From assembly GCA_963834705.1 (NCBI GenBank), contig CAWICV010000001.1, positions 434,001 through 498,000 on the forward strand: a DNA stretch of 64,000 nt, written 5' to 3'. This document shows positions 16,072 to 24,882 of the stretch, piece by piece; within the stretch, counting starts at the first letter, position 1, and every line of letters begins with the position of its first letter. The position numbers were made by a program, and so were the translations under genes. This stretch comes from RYN-230 sp963834705. GTDB lineage: Bacteria; Actinomycetota; Actinomycetes; Streptosporangiales; Streptosporangiaceae. Below the pieces are notes generated by a model, which saw nothing but the letters and a program-made list of their open reading frames with translations, did no database searches and had not been told where the DNA came from.

Positions 16072-17862
16072 CTACAGGTACTGCCCGGTGTTGGCGACAG
16101 TGTCGATCGAGCGCCCGGCTTCGGTGCCCTGCTTGCCGGAGACCAGGGTCCTGATGTACACGATCCGCTCGCCCTTCTTGCCAGAAATCCGCGCCCAGTC
16201 ATCGGGGTTCGTGGTGTTCGGCAGGTCCTCGTTCTCGCTGAACTCGTCCACGCACGCGGTCATCAGGTGCGCGATGCGGATGCCCTTCTGCCCGGTCTCC
16301 AGGAACTCCTTGATGGCCATCTTCTTGGCCCGGGCCACGATGTTCTCGATCATCGCCCCGGAGTTGAAGTCCTTGAAGTACAGGACCTCCTTGTCGCCGT
16401 TGGCGTAGGTGACCTCCAGGAACCGGTTCTCCTCGGTCTCGCTGTACATCCGCTCCACCACGCGCTGGATCATCTCGTCCACCGTGGCCTCGGCCGACCC
16501 GCCGTGCTCGGTCAGGTCGTCCGGGTGCAGCGGCAGCCCGGTCAGCACGTACTTGGAGAAGATGTCCTTGGCCGCCTCGGCGTCCGGCCGCTCAATCTTG
16601 ATCTTCACGTCCAGCCGGCCGGGCCGCAGGATGGCCGGGTCGATCATGTCCTCCCGGTTGGAGGCGCCGATCACGATGACGTTCTCCAGCCCTTCCACGC
16701 CGTCGATCTCGGACAGCAGCTGCGGCACGATGGTGTTCTCCACGTCGCTGGACACACCCGAGCCGCGGGTGCGGAAGATCGAGTCCATCTCGTCGAAGAA
16801 CACGATGACCGGCATGCCCTCGCTGGCCTTTTCCCGGGCCCGCTGGAAGACCAGCCGGATGTGCCGCTCGGTCTCGCCGACGTACTTGTTCAGCAGCTCC
16901 GGGCCCTTGATGTTGAGGAAGTAGCTCTTGCCTTCCTTGGCCTGCCCATCGGCGTCCCCAGCAGGCTGGGCGCTGCGCGCCGCCACCTGCTTGGCCAGCG
17001 AGTTGGCCACCGCCTTGGCGATCAGCGTCTTGCCGCAGCCGGGCGGGCCGTAGAGCAGCACGCCCTTGGGTGGCTTCAGCTGGTGCTCGCGGAACAGGTC
17101 CGCGTGCAGGTAGGGCAGCTCGACCGCGTCCCGGATCTGGACGATCTGCGGGCTCAGCCCACCGATGTCGGAGTAGGTGATGTCCGGCACTTCTTCCAGG
17201 ATGAGCTCTTCCACCTCAGCCTTGGGGATGCGCTCATACACGTAGCCGGAGCGCGGCTCGAGCAGCAGCGAGTCGCCGGCCCGCAGCACCGAGTCGCGCA
17301 GCGGCTCAGCCAGCCGGACCACGCGCTCCTCGTCCGCGTGCGAGATGACCAGGGCCCGGTCGCCGTCCTCGAGCAGCTCCTTGAGCATGACGACTTCGCC
17401 GACCGTCTCGTAGCCCTGCGCCACCACCACGTTGAGGGCCTCGTTCAGCACCACTTCCTGGCCGGCCCGCAGGGTGTCCAGCTCGACCGCGGGGCTGACG
17501 CTGACCCGCATCTTCCGGCCCCCGGTGAACACGTCAGCCGTGCCGTCCTCGCAGGCCTCCAGGAAGACGCCGAACCCGGACGGCGGCTGAGCCAGCCGGT
17601 CCACTTCCTCCTTGAGCGCCACGATCTGATCGCGGGCCTCACGGAGGGTGTCCGCCAGCCGCTCGTTCTGGCTGGTCACGGCGCTCAGGCTGGCCTCGGT
17701 CTCACGCAGCCGCTCCTCGAGCAGCCGGACGTGCCTGGGCGCGTCGGCGAGCCGGCGGCGCAGCACCGCCACCTCCTCCTCGAGGAAGGAGATCTGCGTG
17801 GTGAGGCCCTGAACCTGGTCGTCGTGCCGCGCGGTGCGCGATCCTTCGTCACGACTGGCCAC
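16072..17862 (-). CDS. arc: Proteasome-associated AAA+ ATPase ARC/Mpa
   Basis: 596 residues. An N-terminal coiled coil (about residues 20-95, LEEEVAVLRRRLAD, LLEERLRETEASL) captures Pup; two OB domains follow (about 97-225); the AAA+ domain has Walker A GPPGCGKTL at 272-280, Walker B VIVFFDEMDS near 355 and an arginine-finger region. The last four residues are GQYL, the motif that inserts into the alpha ring to open the gate. A short polar insertion (AARSAQPAGDADGQAKEGK) lies after Walker A, about residues 290-315. It is the first gene of the arc-dop-pup-prcB-prcA unit. Confidence 0.96.
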   Translation of the reverse strand: MASRDEGSRTARHDDQVQGLTTQISFLEEEVAVLRRRLADAPRHVRLLEERLRETEASLSAVTSQNERLADTLREARDQIVALKEEVDRLAQPPSGFGVFLEACEDGTADVFTGGRKMRVSVSPAVELDTLRAGQEVVLNEALNVVVAQGYETVGEVVMLKELLEDGDRALVISHADEERVVRLAEPLRDSVLRAGDSLLLEPRSGYVYERIPKAEVEELILEEVPDITYSDIGGLSPQIVQIRDAVELPYLHADLFREHQLKPPKGVLLYGPPGCGKTLIAKAVANSLAKQVAARSAQPAGDADGQAKEGKSYFLNIKGPELLNKYVGETERHIRLVFQRAREKASEGMPVIVFFDEMDSIFRTRGSGVSSDVENTIVPQLLSEIDGVEGLENVIVIGASNREDMIDPAILRPGRLDVKIKIERPDAEAAKDIFSKYVLTGLPLHPDDLTEHGGSAEATVDEMIQRVVERMYSETEENRFLEVTYANGDKEVLYFKDFNSGAMIENIVARAKKMAIKEFLETGQKGIRIAHLMTACVDEFSENEDLPNTTNPDDWARISGKKGERIVYIRTLVSGKQGTEAGRSIDTVANTGQYL

Positions 17863-17951
17863 GCCCCCACCCCCTTCCGGAAGCAGACTTCACTTAGACC
17901 CTACCTATCCGAGGCGCTGACGTAACCTCGTGTCGCCTGCCGCTGACATTC

Positions 17952-18869
17952 TCACTGATCAGCCTCCCCTGTGGAAGCCTTGGCGGGCCGCCGCCGCCGC
18001 GGCGGGGCGGCCACGCCCCAGGCCAGCCGGCGGGCCGTGATGAGGAAGCCGGTATGGCCCACCATGCGGTGCTCGGGCCGCACCGCCAGCCCGTCAACGT
18101 GCCAGCCCCGGACCGATGATTCCCAGGCGGACGGCTCGTCGAAGCTACCCACTGCCCTGATCGATTCCACCGTCCGGGACAGCTGGGTGGTCGTGGCCAC
18201 GTAGCAGCACAGCACGCCGCCGGGGATCAGGGCGGCCGCGGCCAGCGGAGCGAACTCCCATGGCGCCAGCATGTCCAGTACCATCCGGTCGAAACTATCC
18301 GGTCGCGGGCCAGCCGCACTATCCGGCTGGCCACCAGTTTCGGATTCCACCTGGCTGGGCAGCGGGAACACCTCGGCCAGGTCGCCCACCCGGAGCTGCC
18401 AGGCCGGGTGCGGGCCGCCGAAGAAGCGGGTCACGTTGTCCCGGGCGATCTCGGCGAAGTCGGCCCGGCGCTCGTAGGAGACCAGCTGCCCGTCCGGGCC
18501 GATGGCGCGGAGCAGCCAGCAGGACAGCGCGCCGGAGCCCGCGCCCGCCTCCAGCACCCGGGCCCCGGGGAAGATGTCCGCCTGGGCCACGATCTGGGCC
18601 GCGTCCTTGGGGTAGACCACCGCCGCGCCGCGCGACATGGACAGCGTGAAATCGGCCAGCAGCGGACGCAGCGCGACGTACTCGGTGCCGCCCGTGGACT
18701 TGACCACGCTGCCCTCCGGGGCGCCGATCAGCTCGTCGTGCACCACCCCGCCGCGGTGCGTGTGGAAGGTCCGGCCCGGCTGCAGCACCAGCAGGTGCTT
18801 GCGCCCCTTGGGGTCGGTGAGCTGAACCTGGTCTCCCGGGGCGAACGGGCCAGTACGCTGACGGATCAC
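17952..18869 (-). CDS. trmI: tRNA (adenine-58-N1)-methyltransferase TrmI
   Basis: 305 residues from a GTG. The N-terminal beta domain (PFAPGDQVQLTDPKGRKHLL) and the seven-strand SAM-dependent domain are both clear: VYPKDAAQIVAQADIFPGARVLEAGAGSGAL contains the SAM motif, then YERRADFAEIARDNV and DRMVLDMLAPWEF. TrmI methylates A58 in the T-loop of tRNA. A short Pro/Asp/Gly-rich insertion (about residues 185-200, ETGGQPDSAAGPRPD) precedes the catalytic Asp motif. The gene is commonly next to arc in actinobacteria. The C-terminus ends in a basic stretch. Confidence 0.92.
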   Translation of the reverse strand: MIRQRTGPFAPGDQVQLTDPKGRKHLLVLQPGRTFHTHRGGVVHDELIGAPEGSVVKSTGGTEYVALRPLLADFTLSMSRGAAVVYPKDAAQIVAQADIFPGARVLEAGAGSGALSCWLLRAIGPDGQLVSYERRADFAEIARDNVTRFFGGPHPAWQLRVGDLAEVFPLPSQVESETGGQPDSAAGPRPDSFDRMVLDMLAPWEFAPLAAAALIPGGVLCCYVATTTQLSRTVESIRAVGSFDEPSAWESSVRGWHVDGLAVRPEHRMVGHTGFLITARRLAWGVAAPPRRRRPAKASTGEADQ

Positions 18870-18904
18870 GCCCGCCAGGGTAGCGGGGGGACAGGGCGCG
18901 CGTT

Positions 18905-19083
18905 ACACGCCGGGGGACGCGTGATCCAGGATGGCCGGGCCCGCCAGCACGCCGGGCCGCAGGCTTCCTCACACGCCGGCGGACGCGTGATCCAGGATGG
19001 CCGGGCCCGCCAGCACGCCGGGCCGCAGGCTTCCTCACACGCCGGCGGACGCGTGATCGAGATCGCTGGCCGCCAGCACGCCG
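18905..19083. repeat. 66-bp tandem repeat derived from the 3' end of the M50 protease gene
   Basis: Units begin (ACACGCCGG) at 18905, 18971 and 19037, an exact 66-bp period; the third copy is the real 3' end and stop of the protease gene and diverges after about 20 bases. On the minus strand each unit contains the end DHASAGV plus TGA stop. Two non-coding copies therefore lie between the protease and trmI genes. Confidence 0.9.
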
Positions 19084-20174
19084 TAGACCTGGCCGGACGG
19101 CTCGACCAGCAGGTACTCGGTGGCCGGGGACCGGCGGACGGCGTCGAGCAGGGCCATCCCGGACAGGTCGGCGGGCAGGATCATGCCCGGGTCGATGGTC
19201 CGGGCCAGCGAGCCAGCGTCGATCCACGGCCGGCGCTGCGGCGGGGTGGCCGTCACCGCGCTCTCGTTCACGATCGCGATCGGCTTGTCGTCGTGATCGA
19301 CGATGACCACCGCGCGGGCCCCGGCCGCGTCGGCCCGGCGGATCGCCTCGGCCAGCGGCAGTGTGGCCGGGATCGGGATGGCCCGCCGGGCCAGCGCCCG
19401 GGCCTGCAGCGTGGGCAGCCGCTGCCGGACCCGGGTGGCGCGCAGCGACTGGGTCGCCCCGGTCCACATGAACGCGGCGATGAGCCCGAACCAGACCACG
19501 TCGAAGATCTGCACCTGGTAGCCGGCCAGCACCAGCAGGGTGGGCGGCAGCACCAGGACCGCGACCGCTAGCAGGCGGCCCGCCCAGGCCGCGGCGACGG
19601 TGGCCGCGGCCGGCCGGTGGGTCAGCTTCCACACCCCGGCGCGGAGCATCCGGCCGCCGTCCAGCGGCAGCCCGGGCAGCAGGTTGAAGAGGCCGACCAG
19701 CAGGTTGGCCCAGACCAGCTGGTAGATGAGCAGGCCGGTCAGGCCGTGCGGATGAACCGCTTCGACGATCACGTACCCGGCGCCCGCCAGGGCCAGCGAG
19801 AGCACCGGGCCGGCCGCCGAGACCAGGAACTCCTTGCCCGGGGTGGGCGGCTCCTGCTCGATCTCGGAGAAGCCGCCCAGCGGGTAGAGCGTGATGCGGC
19901 GGACCGGCAGCCCGAAGCCCAGGGCGACCAGCGAGTGGCTCAGCTCGTGCACCAGCACGGACACCCACAGCAGCACCACGAACGCCGCGGCCACCACGTA
20001 GCGCACCCCGCTGGACCCGGCCAGCGCGGCGCTGTTCGCGTACAGCAGCACGAACACCACGGCGATCAGGAACCAGTACGGCGAGACGTACACCGGGATG
20101 CCAAACGGCCGCGCGATCCGCACGCCCGGACTGGGCCCCGGAGGCGGTGGCCTATCCGACGGTGTACCTGCCAC
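19035..20174 (-). CDS. Site-2-protease-like membrane metalloprotease (M50) with CBS pair
   Basis: 379 residues from a GTG. The metal site HELSH is at residues 76-80 within a membrane segment, and the third ligand motif is LFNLLPGLPLDGGRML. About six hydrophobic stretches span residues 30-245. The C-terminal 120 residues resemble two CBS motifs (RRAIPIPATLPLAEAIRRAD, VVIVDHDDKPIAIVNESAV, then YLLVEPSGQVYGVLAASDL). This is the Rv2625c/SpoIVFB-like group with regulatory CBS domains that may sense adenine nucleotides; substrates are unknown. Its start is divergent from the RecB-like gene, and its stop region has been tandemly copied downstream. Confidence 0.9.
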   Translation of the reverse strand: MAGTPSDRPPPPGPSPGVRIARPFGIPVYVSPYWFLIAVVFVLLYANSAALAGSSGVRYVVAAAFVVLLWVSVLVHELSHSLVALGFGLPVRRITLYPLGGFSEIEQEPPTPGKEFLVSAAGPVLSLALAGAGYVIVEAVHPHGLTGLLIYQLVWANLLVGLFNLLPGLPLDGGRMLRAGVWKLTHRPAAATVAAAWAGRLLAVAVLVLPPTLLVLAGYQVQIFDVVWFGLIAAFMWTGATQSLRATRVRQRLPTLQARALARRAIPIPATLPLAEAIRRADAAGARAVVIVDHDDKPIAIVNESAVTATPPQRRPWIDAGSLARTIDPGMILPADLSGMALLDAVRRSPATEYLLVEPSGQVYGVLAASDLDHASAGV

Positions 20175-20262
20175 AGGTTGATGCTACGCGCTGGCTGGCG
20201 CCGGTTTGCGCGCCCGGCGCGCCGGGCGCGCAACTGTCAGACGTTTGCCCTAGCCTCCAGAC

Positions 20263-21135
<873 letters not shown>

Positions 21136-21137
21136 CG

Positions 21138-21632
21138 TCAGCGGATGCCCATCCGGCGCAGCACCTCGGCTGCGTCGCCCAGGCCGTCGTCGTCGCTGGC
21201 CGCGCTCTTCTTGCTGGCGGGCTTGAGCGCCTTGGTCGGCTGGCCGGGCTTCCCGGGCTGCCCGGGCTGGCTGGGCTGCCGGGTCTGGCTGGGCTGCTGC
21301 TGTGCTGCGCCACCGGACCGGCTGCGCCGGACCCGGCGCAGGCCGCCGGACACGGCGAACAGCACGCCCGCGGCGCCGGCCACGATGACGCCCGCCCAGA
21401 CCCGCGGCGAGAACACGAACGACGCGGCGAAGTCGCCGATGGCCGCGCCCATCTGCCACAGCATCTTGATCGCGCCGGTCAGGTAGGCGGCGATCGGGAG
21501 CAGCGACCAGGCCACGCCACGCAGGCCCGCCGCGATGCCGCGACGGCGCCAGGCCACCCAGCTGAGGATCAGCCCGAGGATGGTCAGCCCTCCGGCCAGC
21601 GGGAGCCAGGAGATGGAGTTATAAGTTGACAT
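21138..21632 (-). CDS. Small membrane protein of unknown function
   Basis: 164 residues from the ATG at 21632, which has GAGGGAG upstream; a longer version from 21689 has no ribosome site. Three to four membrane segments are visible (about residues 9-25, 41-55 and 79-95), then a basic RRVRRSRSGG turn, a Pro/Gly/Gln-rich linker with GQPGKPGQP repeats, and an acidic to basic tail ending LRRMGIR. I do not recognise a family. The linker suggests a flexible cytoplasmic tail. Confidence 0.7.
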   Translation of the reverse strand: MSTYNSISWLPLAGGLTILGLILSWVAWRRRGIAAGLRGVAWSLLPIAAYLTGAIKMLWQMGAAIGDFAASFVFSPRVWAGVIVAGAAGVLFAVSGGLRRVRRSRSGGAAQQQPSQTRQPSQPGQPGKPGQPTKALKPASKKSAASDDDGLGDAAEVLRRMGIR

Positions 21633-21710
21633 GGCCGCTCCCCTCGGCAGCGTTCCTTTCTCCATCGTCGCATACGCCGGCGAGTGCATTGCCCGGCGGA
21701 AGCTGAGGAT

Positions 21711-22784
21711 CTACTCCGGGTCAGCTGAGTTCGCGGCGGCCCGGCTGGTCCCGCTGGCCGCGCCGTCGGCAGGGGCTCCGTCATCTGGTGCACTGTTCTC
21801 CGGGAAGTGGCAGGCCACCTGGTGCCCGGGGTCGAGCTCGGCCAGCGGCGGCTCGGTGGTGCGGCAGATCTCCTGCGCCTTCCAGCACCGGGTGTGGAAC
21901 CGGCAGGCGGGCGGCGGGTTGAGCGGGCTGGGCACGTCACCGGCCAGCCGGATCCGCTCCCGGCGCCGCCGGCCTTCCTCGCCGCGCACCGGGGCGGGCA
22001 CCGGCACGGCCGACATCAGCGCCACCGTGTACGGGTGCCGGGGCCGGGCATACAGCTCGTCCCGGCTGGCCAGCTCGACGATCTTGCCCAGGTACATGAC
22101 CGCGACGTGGTCGCTGATGTGCCGGACCACGGACAGGTCGTGCGCGATCACCACGTAGGTCAGGCCCAGCTCGTGCTGCAGGTCCTCCAGCAGGTTGATG
22201 ATCTGGGCCTGGATCGACACGTCCAGCGCGGACACCGGCTCGTCGGCGACGATCAGCTTGGGCCGCAGCGCCAGCGTGCGCGCGACGCCGATGCGCTGCC
22301 GCTGCCCGCCGGAGAACTCGTGCGGGTACCGGTTGTAGTGCTCCGGGTTCAGCCCGACCAGCTGCAGCAGTTCCTGGACGGAGGCCTTGATCCCGTTCGG
22401 CGTGCTGACCTTCTGCAGCCGCAGCGGCGCGCCGACGATCGAGCCGACCGTGTGCCGCGGGTTCAGCGACGAATACGGGTCCTGGAAGATCATCTGAACG
22501 TCGCGGCGGAGCGGGCGCATCTGGCCGGCCGACAGGTGGCTGATGTCGTGGCCGTCGAACACGATCTGGCCGCCGGTCGGCTCGAGCAGCCGGGTGAGCA
22601 GCCGCCCCGTGGTCGTCTTGCCGCAGCCGGACTCACCGACCACGCCGAGCGTCTGCCCGGCCGAGACCGAGAAGCTGACGTCGTCCACGGCCTGGACCGC
22701 GCCGACCTTCTGCCGGAAGATGATGCCCCGGATCACCGGGAAGTGCTTGGTCAGCCCGGTCACCTCGAGCAGCGCGTCGCTCAC
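21711..22784 (-). CDS. Oligopeptide/dipeptide ABC transporter ATP-binding protein (DppF/OppF type)
   Basis: 357 residues from a GTG at 22784 with GGAGG upstream; the start overlaps the stop of the previous ATPase gene by 4 nt. It has Walker A GESGCGKTT, Q-loop MIFQDPYSSLNP, signature SGGQRQRIGVA, Walker B LIVADEPVSALD and the C-terminal oligopeptide domain with CRFHTRCWKAQEICR. That cysteine-containing tail is typical of OppF/DppF. It powers uptake together with the DppD-type ATPase. This is the last gene of a five-gene importer operon. Confidence 0.93.
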   Translation of the reverse strand: MSDALLEVTGLTKHFPVIRGIIFRQKVGAVQAVDDVSFSVSAGQTLGVVGESGCGKTTTGRLLTRLLEPTGGQIVFDGHDISHLSAGQMRPLRRDVQMIFQDPYSSLNPRHTVGSIVGAPLRLQKVSTPNGIKASVQELLQLVGLNPEHYNRYPHEFSGGQRQRIGVARTLALRPKLIVADEPVSALDVSIQAQIINLLEDLQHELGLTYVVIAHDLSVVRHISDHVAVMYLGKIVELASRDELYARPRHPYTVALMSAVPVPAPVRGEEGRRRRERIRLAGDVPSPLNPPPACRFHTRCWKAQEICRTTEPPLAELDPGHQVACHFPENSAPDDGAPADGAASGTSRAAANSADPE

Positions 22785-23806
22785 GCGTCCTCCAGACGTG
22801 CCGCGTTCCCCCGCGCCGCGCGCCGCTGATCGCTGGTCAGATGGCAGGCCACCAGGTGCCCGGGCGCCACCGGGCGCAGCTCGGGGACCTCGCTCTGGCT
22901 GAGCCCGTTGGTCTCCGCCGCGTACTGGCACCGGGGGTGGAACGGGCAGCCGGACGGCACGTTGATCAGGCTGGGCGGGGTGCCCTTGATCGGGACCAGC
23001 CGGTCCAGGCGGGCCTGGTCGAGCCGGGGCATGGAGCCGAGCAGCCCCCAGGTGTACGGGTGGCCGGGCGCGTCGAAGATGTCCTCGGCGCTGCCATACT
23101 CCGCCATCCGGCCCGCATACATGACCAGGATGTCGTCGGACAGCTCGGCCACCACGCCGAGGTCGTGGGTGATCATGATGACGGCCGACTGGTACTCGCG
23201 CTGCAGCTCCCAGATCAGGTCCAGGATCTGCGCCTGCACGGTGACGTCGAGCGCGGTGGTCGGCTCGTCCGCGATGAGCAGTTCCGGGTCGCAGGATAGC
23301 GCCATGGCGATCATCGCGCGCTGCCGCATGCCGCCGGAGAACTGGTGCGGGTAGTCGTCGGCCCGGGTGGCCGGCGTCGGGATGCCCACCCGGCCCAGCA
23401 TGTCGATGGCGTGCTTGCGGGCCACCCGCTTGCCCACCTGGTTGTGCACCAGGTAGGCCTCGGCGATCTGCGAGCCCACGGTGTAGTACGGGTGCAGCGA
23501 GGACAGCGGATCCTGGAAGATCATCGCCATCTTGCTGCCACGCAGCTCGCGGACCCGGGCCGCCGGCGCGCCGACCAGTTCCTCGCCGTCCAGCTTGATG
23601 TGCCCGCTGATCTGCGCCTTGGTGCCCTGATGCAACCCCATGATGCCCAGGCTGGTCACGCTCTTCCCGGAGCCGGACTCGCCCACGATGCCCAGCGTGC
23701 GGCCGCGTTCCAGGGTGAACGAGACGCCGTCCACCGCGCGGACCAGGCCGTCGTCGGTGGGGAAATGGATGCGCAGGTCGCGCACGTCGAGCAGGGCATC
23801 CGCCAT
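22781..23806 (-). CDS. Oligopeptide/dipeptide ABC transporter ATP-binding protein (DppD/OppD type)
   Basis: 341 residues. Walker A GESGSGKSVTS, MIFQDPLSSLHPYYTVG, signature SGGMRQRAMIA, Walker B LLIADEPTTALD, and a C-terminal region ending in GCPFHPRCQYAAE are all present. With the following gene it forms the ATPase pair of a peptide-class importer. The start overlaps the stop of the DppB-like permease by one base, which implies coupled translation. Substrate preference (peptide, nickel, or glycoside) is set by the binding protein. Confidence 0.93.
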   Translation of the reverse strand: MADALLDVRDLRIHFPTDDGLVRAVDGVSFTLERGRTLGIVGESGSGKSVTSLGIMGLHQGTKAQISGHIKLDGEELVGAPAARVRELRGSKMAMIFQDPLSSLHPYYTVGSQIAEAYLVHNQVGKRVARKHAIDMLGRVGIPTPATRADDYPHQFSGGMRQRAMIAMALSCDPELLIADEPTTALDVTVQAQILDLIWELQREYQSAVIMITHDLGVVAELSDDILVMYAGRMAEYGSAEDIFDAPGHPYTWGLLGSMPRLDQARLDRLVPIKGTPPSLINVPSGCPFHPRCQYAAETNGLSQSEVPELRPVAPGHLVACHLTSDQRRAARGNAARLEDA

Positions 23807-24813
23807 CAGTGCCTCACTCTCGGGTCGACCACCGCATACAGCACGTCCACCACCAGGTTGGCGAGCACGATGAAGAACGCGGCCAGCATGGTGACGCCGA
23901 GGATTTCCGGCAGGTCCTGGTTGTCGATGGCCAGGATGGTGAACAGGCCGAGGCCGTGCAGCGAGAACGTGTACTCGGTGATGATCGCGCCGCCGAGCAG
24001 CAGGCCCAGGTCCATGCCGAAGATGGTCACGATCGGGGTCAGCGCGGCACGCAGCCCGTGCTTGAAGATCACCGTCCGCTCAGGCAGGCCCTTGGCCCGG
24101 GCGGTGCGGATGTAGTCCTCGTTCATCGTTTCCAGCATGCCCGCCCGGGTCAGCCGGGCGTACAGCGCGGCGTACAGGAAGGCCAGGCAGACCCACGGCA
24201 GCACCAGGTTGCGCGCCCACAGGAACGGGTTCTGGGTGAATGGCACGAACGTGACATTCGGGAAGATCGGCCACTTGTAGCTGAACAGCACCAGCGAGAT
24301 CAGCCCGGTAAAGAAGATCGGCAGCGACACCCCGGCCAGCGCGATGCCCATCGAGAACCGGTCGAACAAGCTGCCCCGCTTGAGCGCCGAGATGACCCCG
24401 ATCGCCACTCCGCCGACCAGCCAGAGCACCGCTGCCCCGATGGCCAGCGAGAGGGTCACCGGCAGGTCGCTGACCATCTGCGGCCAGACCGGCTGCTGGG
24501 TCTTGAACGAGTAGCCGAAGCACGGCGGCGGGCAGTACGTGGTGCTGGTGCCGCTGTTGTAGTGCGCACCGACCACGATGCCCTTGACGAAGTTCCAGTA
24601 CTGCACCCAGAGCGGATGATCCAGGCCGAGCTTGGCTTCCACCTGCAGCACCGCGGCCCGGCTCGGGTTGCGGCCCACGTATTCGGTGGCCAGCTGGTAG
24701 GAGTTCTGCCCGGCCAGCCGGGGGATCAGGAAGAAGATCGCAAACGTGATCATGCTGACCACGATCAGCAGGAACACGGTGGCGATCAGCCGCCGGATGA
24801 TGAATGTGATCAC
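23806..24813 (-). CDS. Oligopeptide-type ABC transporter permease (DppB/OppB type)
   Basis: 335 residues, starting MITFIIRRLIATVFLLIVVSM, with six membrane segments and the long extracellular loop after the first. The cytoplasmic loop MNEDYIRTARAKGLPERTVIFKHGLRAA is the EAA motif that contacts the ATPases. A cysteine pair in TYCPPPCFGYSF lies in the extracellular loop and could form a disulphide; this insertion (about residues 88-105) is longer than in E. coli DppB and is seen in some actinobacterial homologues. Confidence 0.93.
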   Translation of the reverse strand: MITFIIRRLIATVFLLIVVSMITFAIFFLIPRLAGQNSYQLATEYVGRNPSRAAVLQVEAKLGLDHPLWVQYWNFVKGIVVGAHYNSGTSTTYCPPPCFGYSFKTQQPVWPQMVSDLPVTLSLAIGAAVLWLVGGVAIGVISALKRGSLFDRFSMGIALAGVSLPIFFTGLISLVLFSYKWPIFPNVTFVPFTQNPFLWARNLVLPWVCLAFLYAALYARLTRAGMLETMNEDYIRTARAKGLPERTVIFKHGLRAALTPIVTIFGMDLGLLLGGAIITEYTFSLHGLGLFTILAIDNQDLPEILGVTMLAAFFIVLANLVVDVLYAVVDPRVRH

Positions 24814-24882
24814 GGTGCGTGGCGCTGGTGCCCGGCCCAGCTGGAGCCGGGCACCAGCATCCTCACTTTCTGGCTGCTACTT

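Noticed and set aside
18905..19083. Insertion sequence or attachment site duplication
   Set aside because: Direct tandem units of one gene's own end, without terminal inverted repeats or a transposase.
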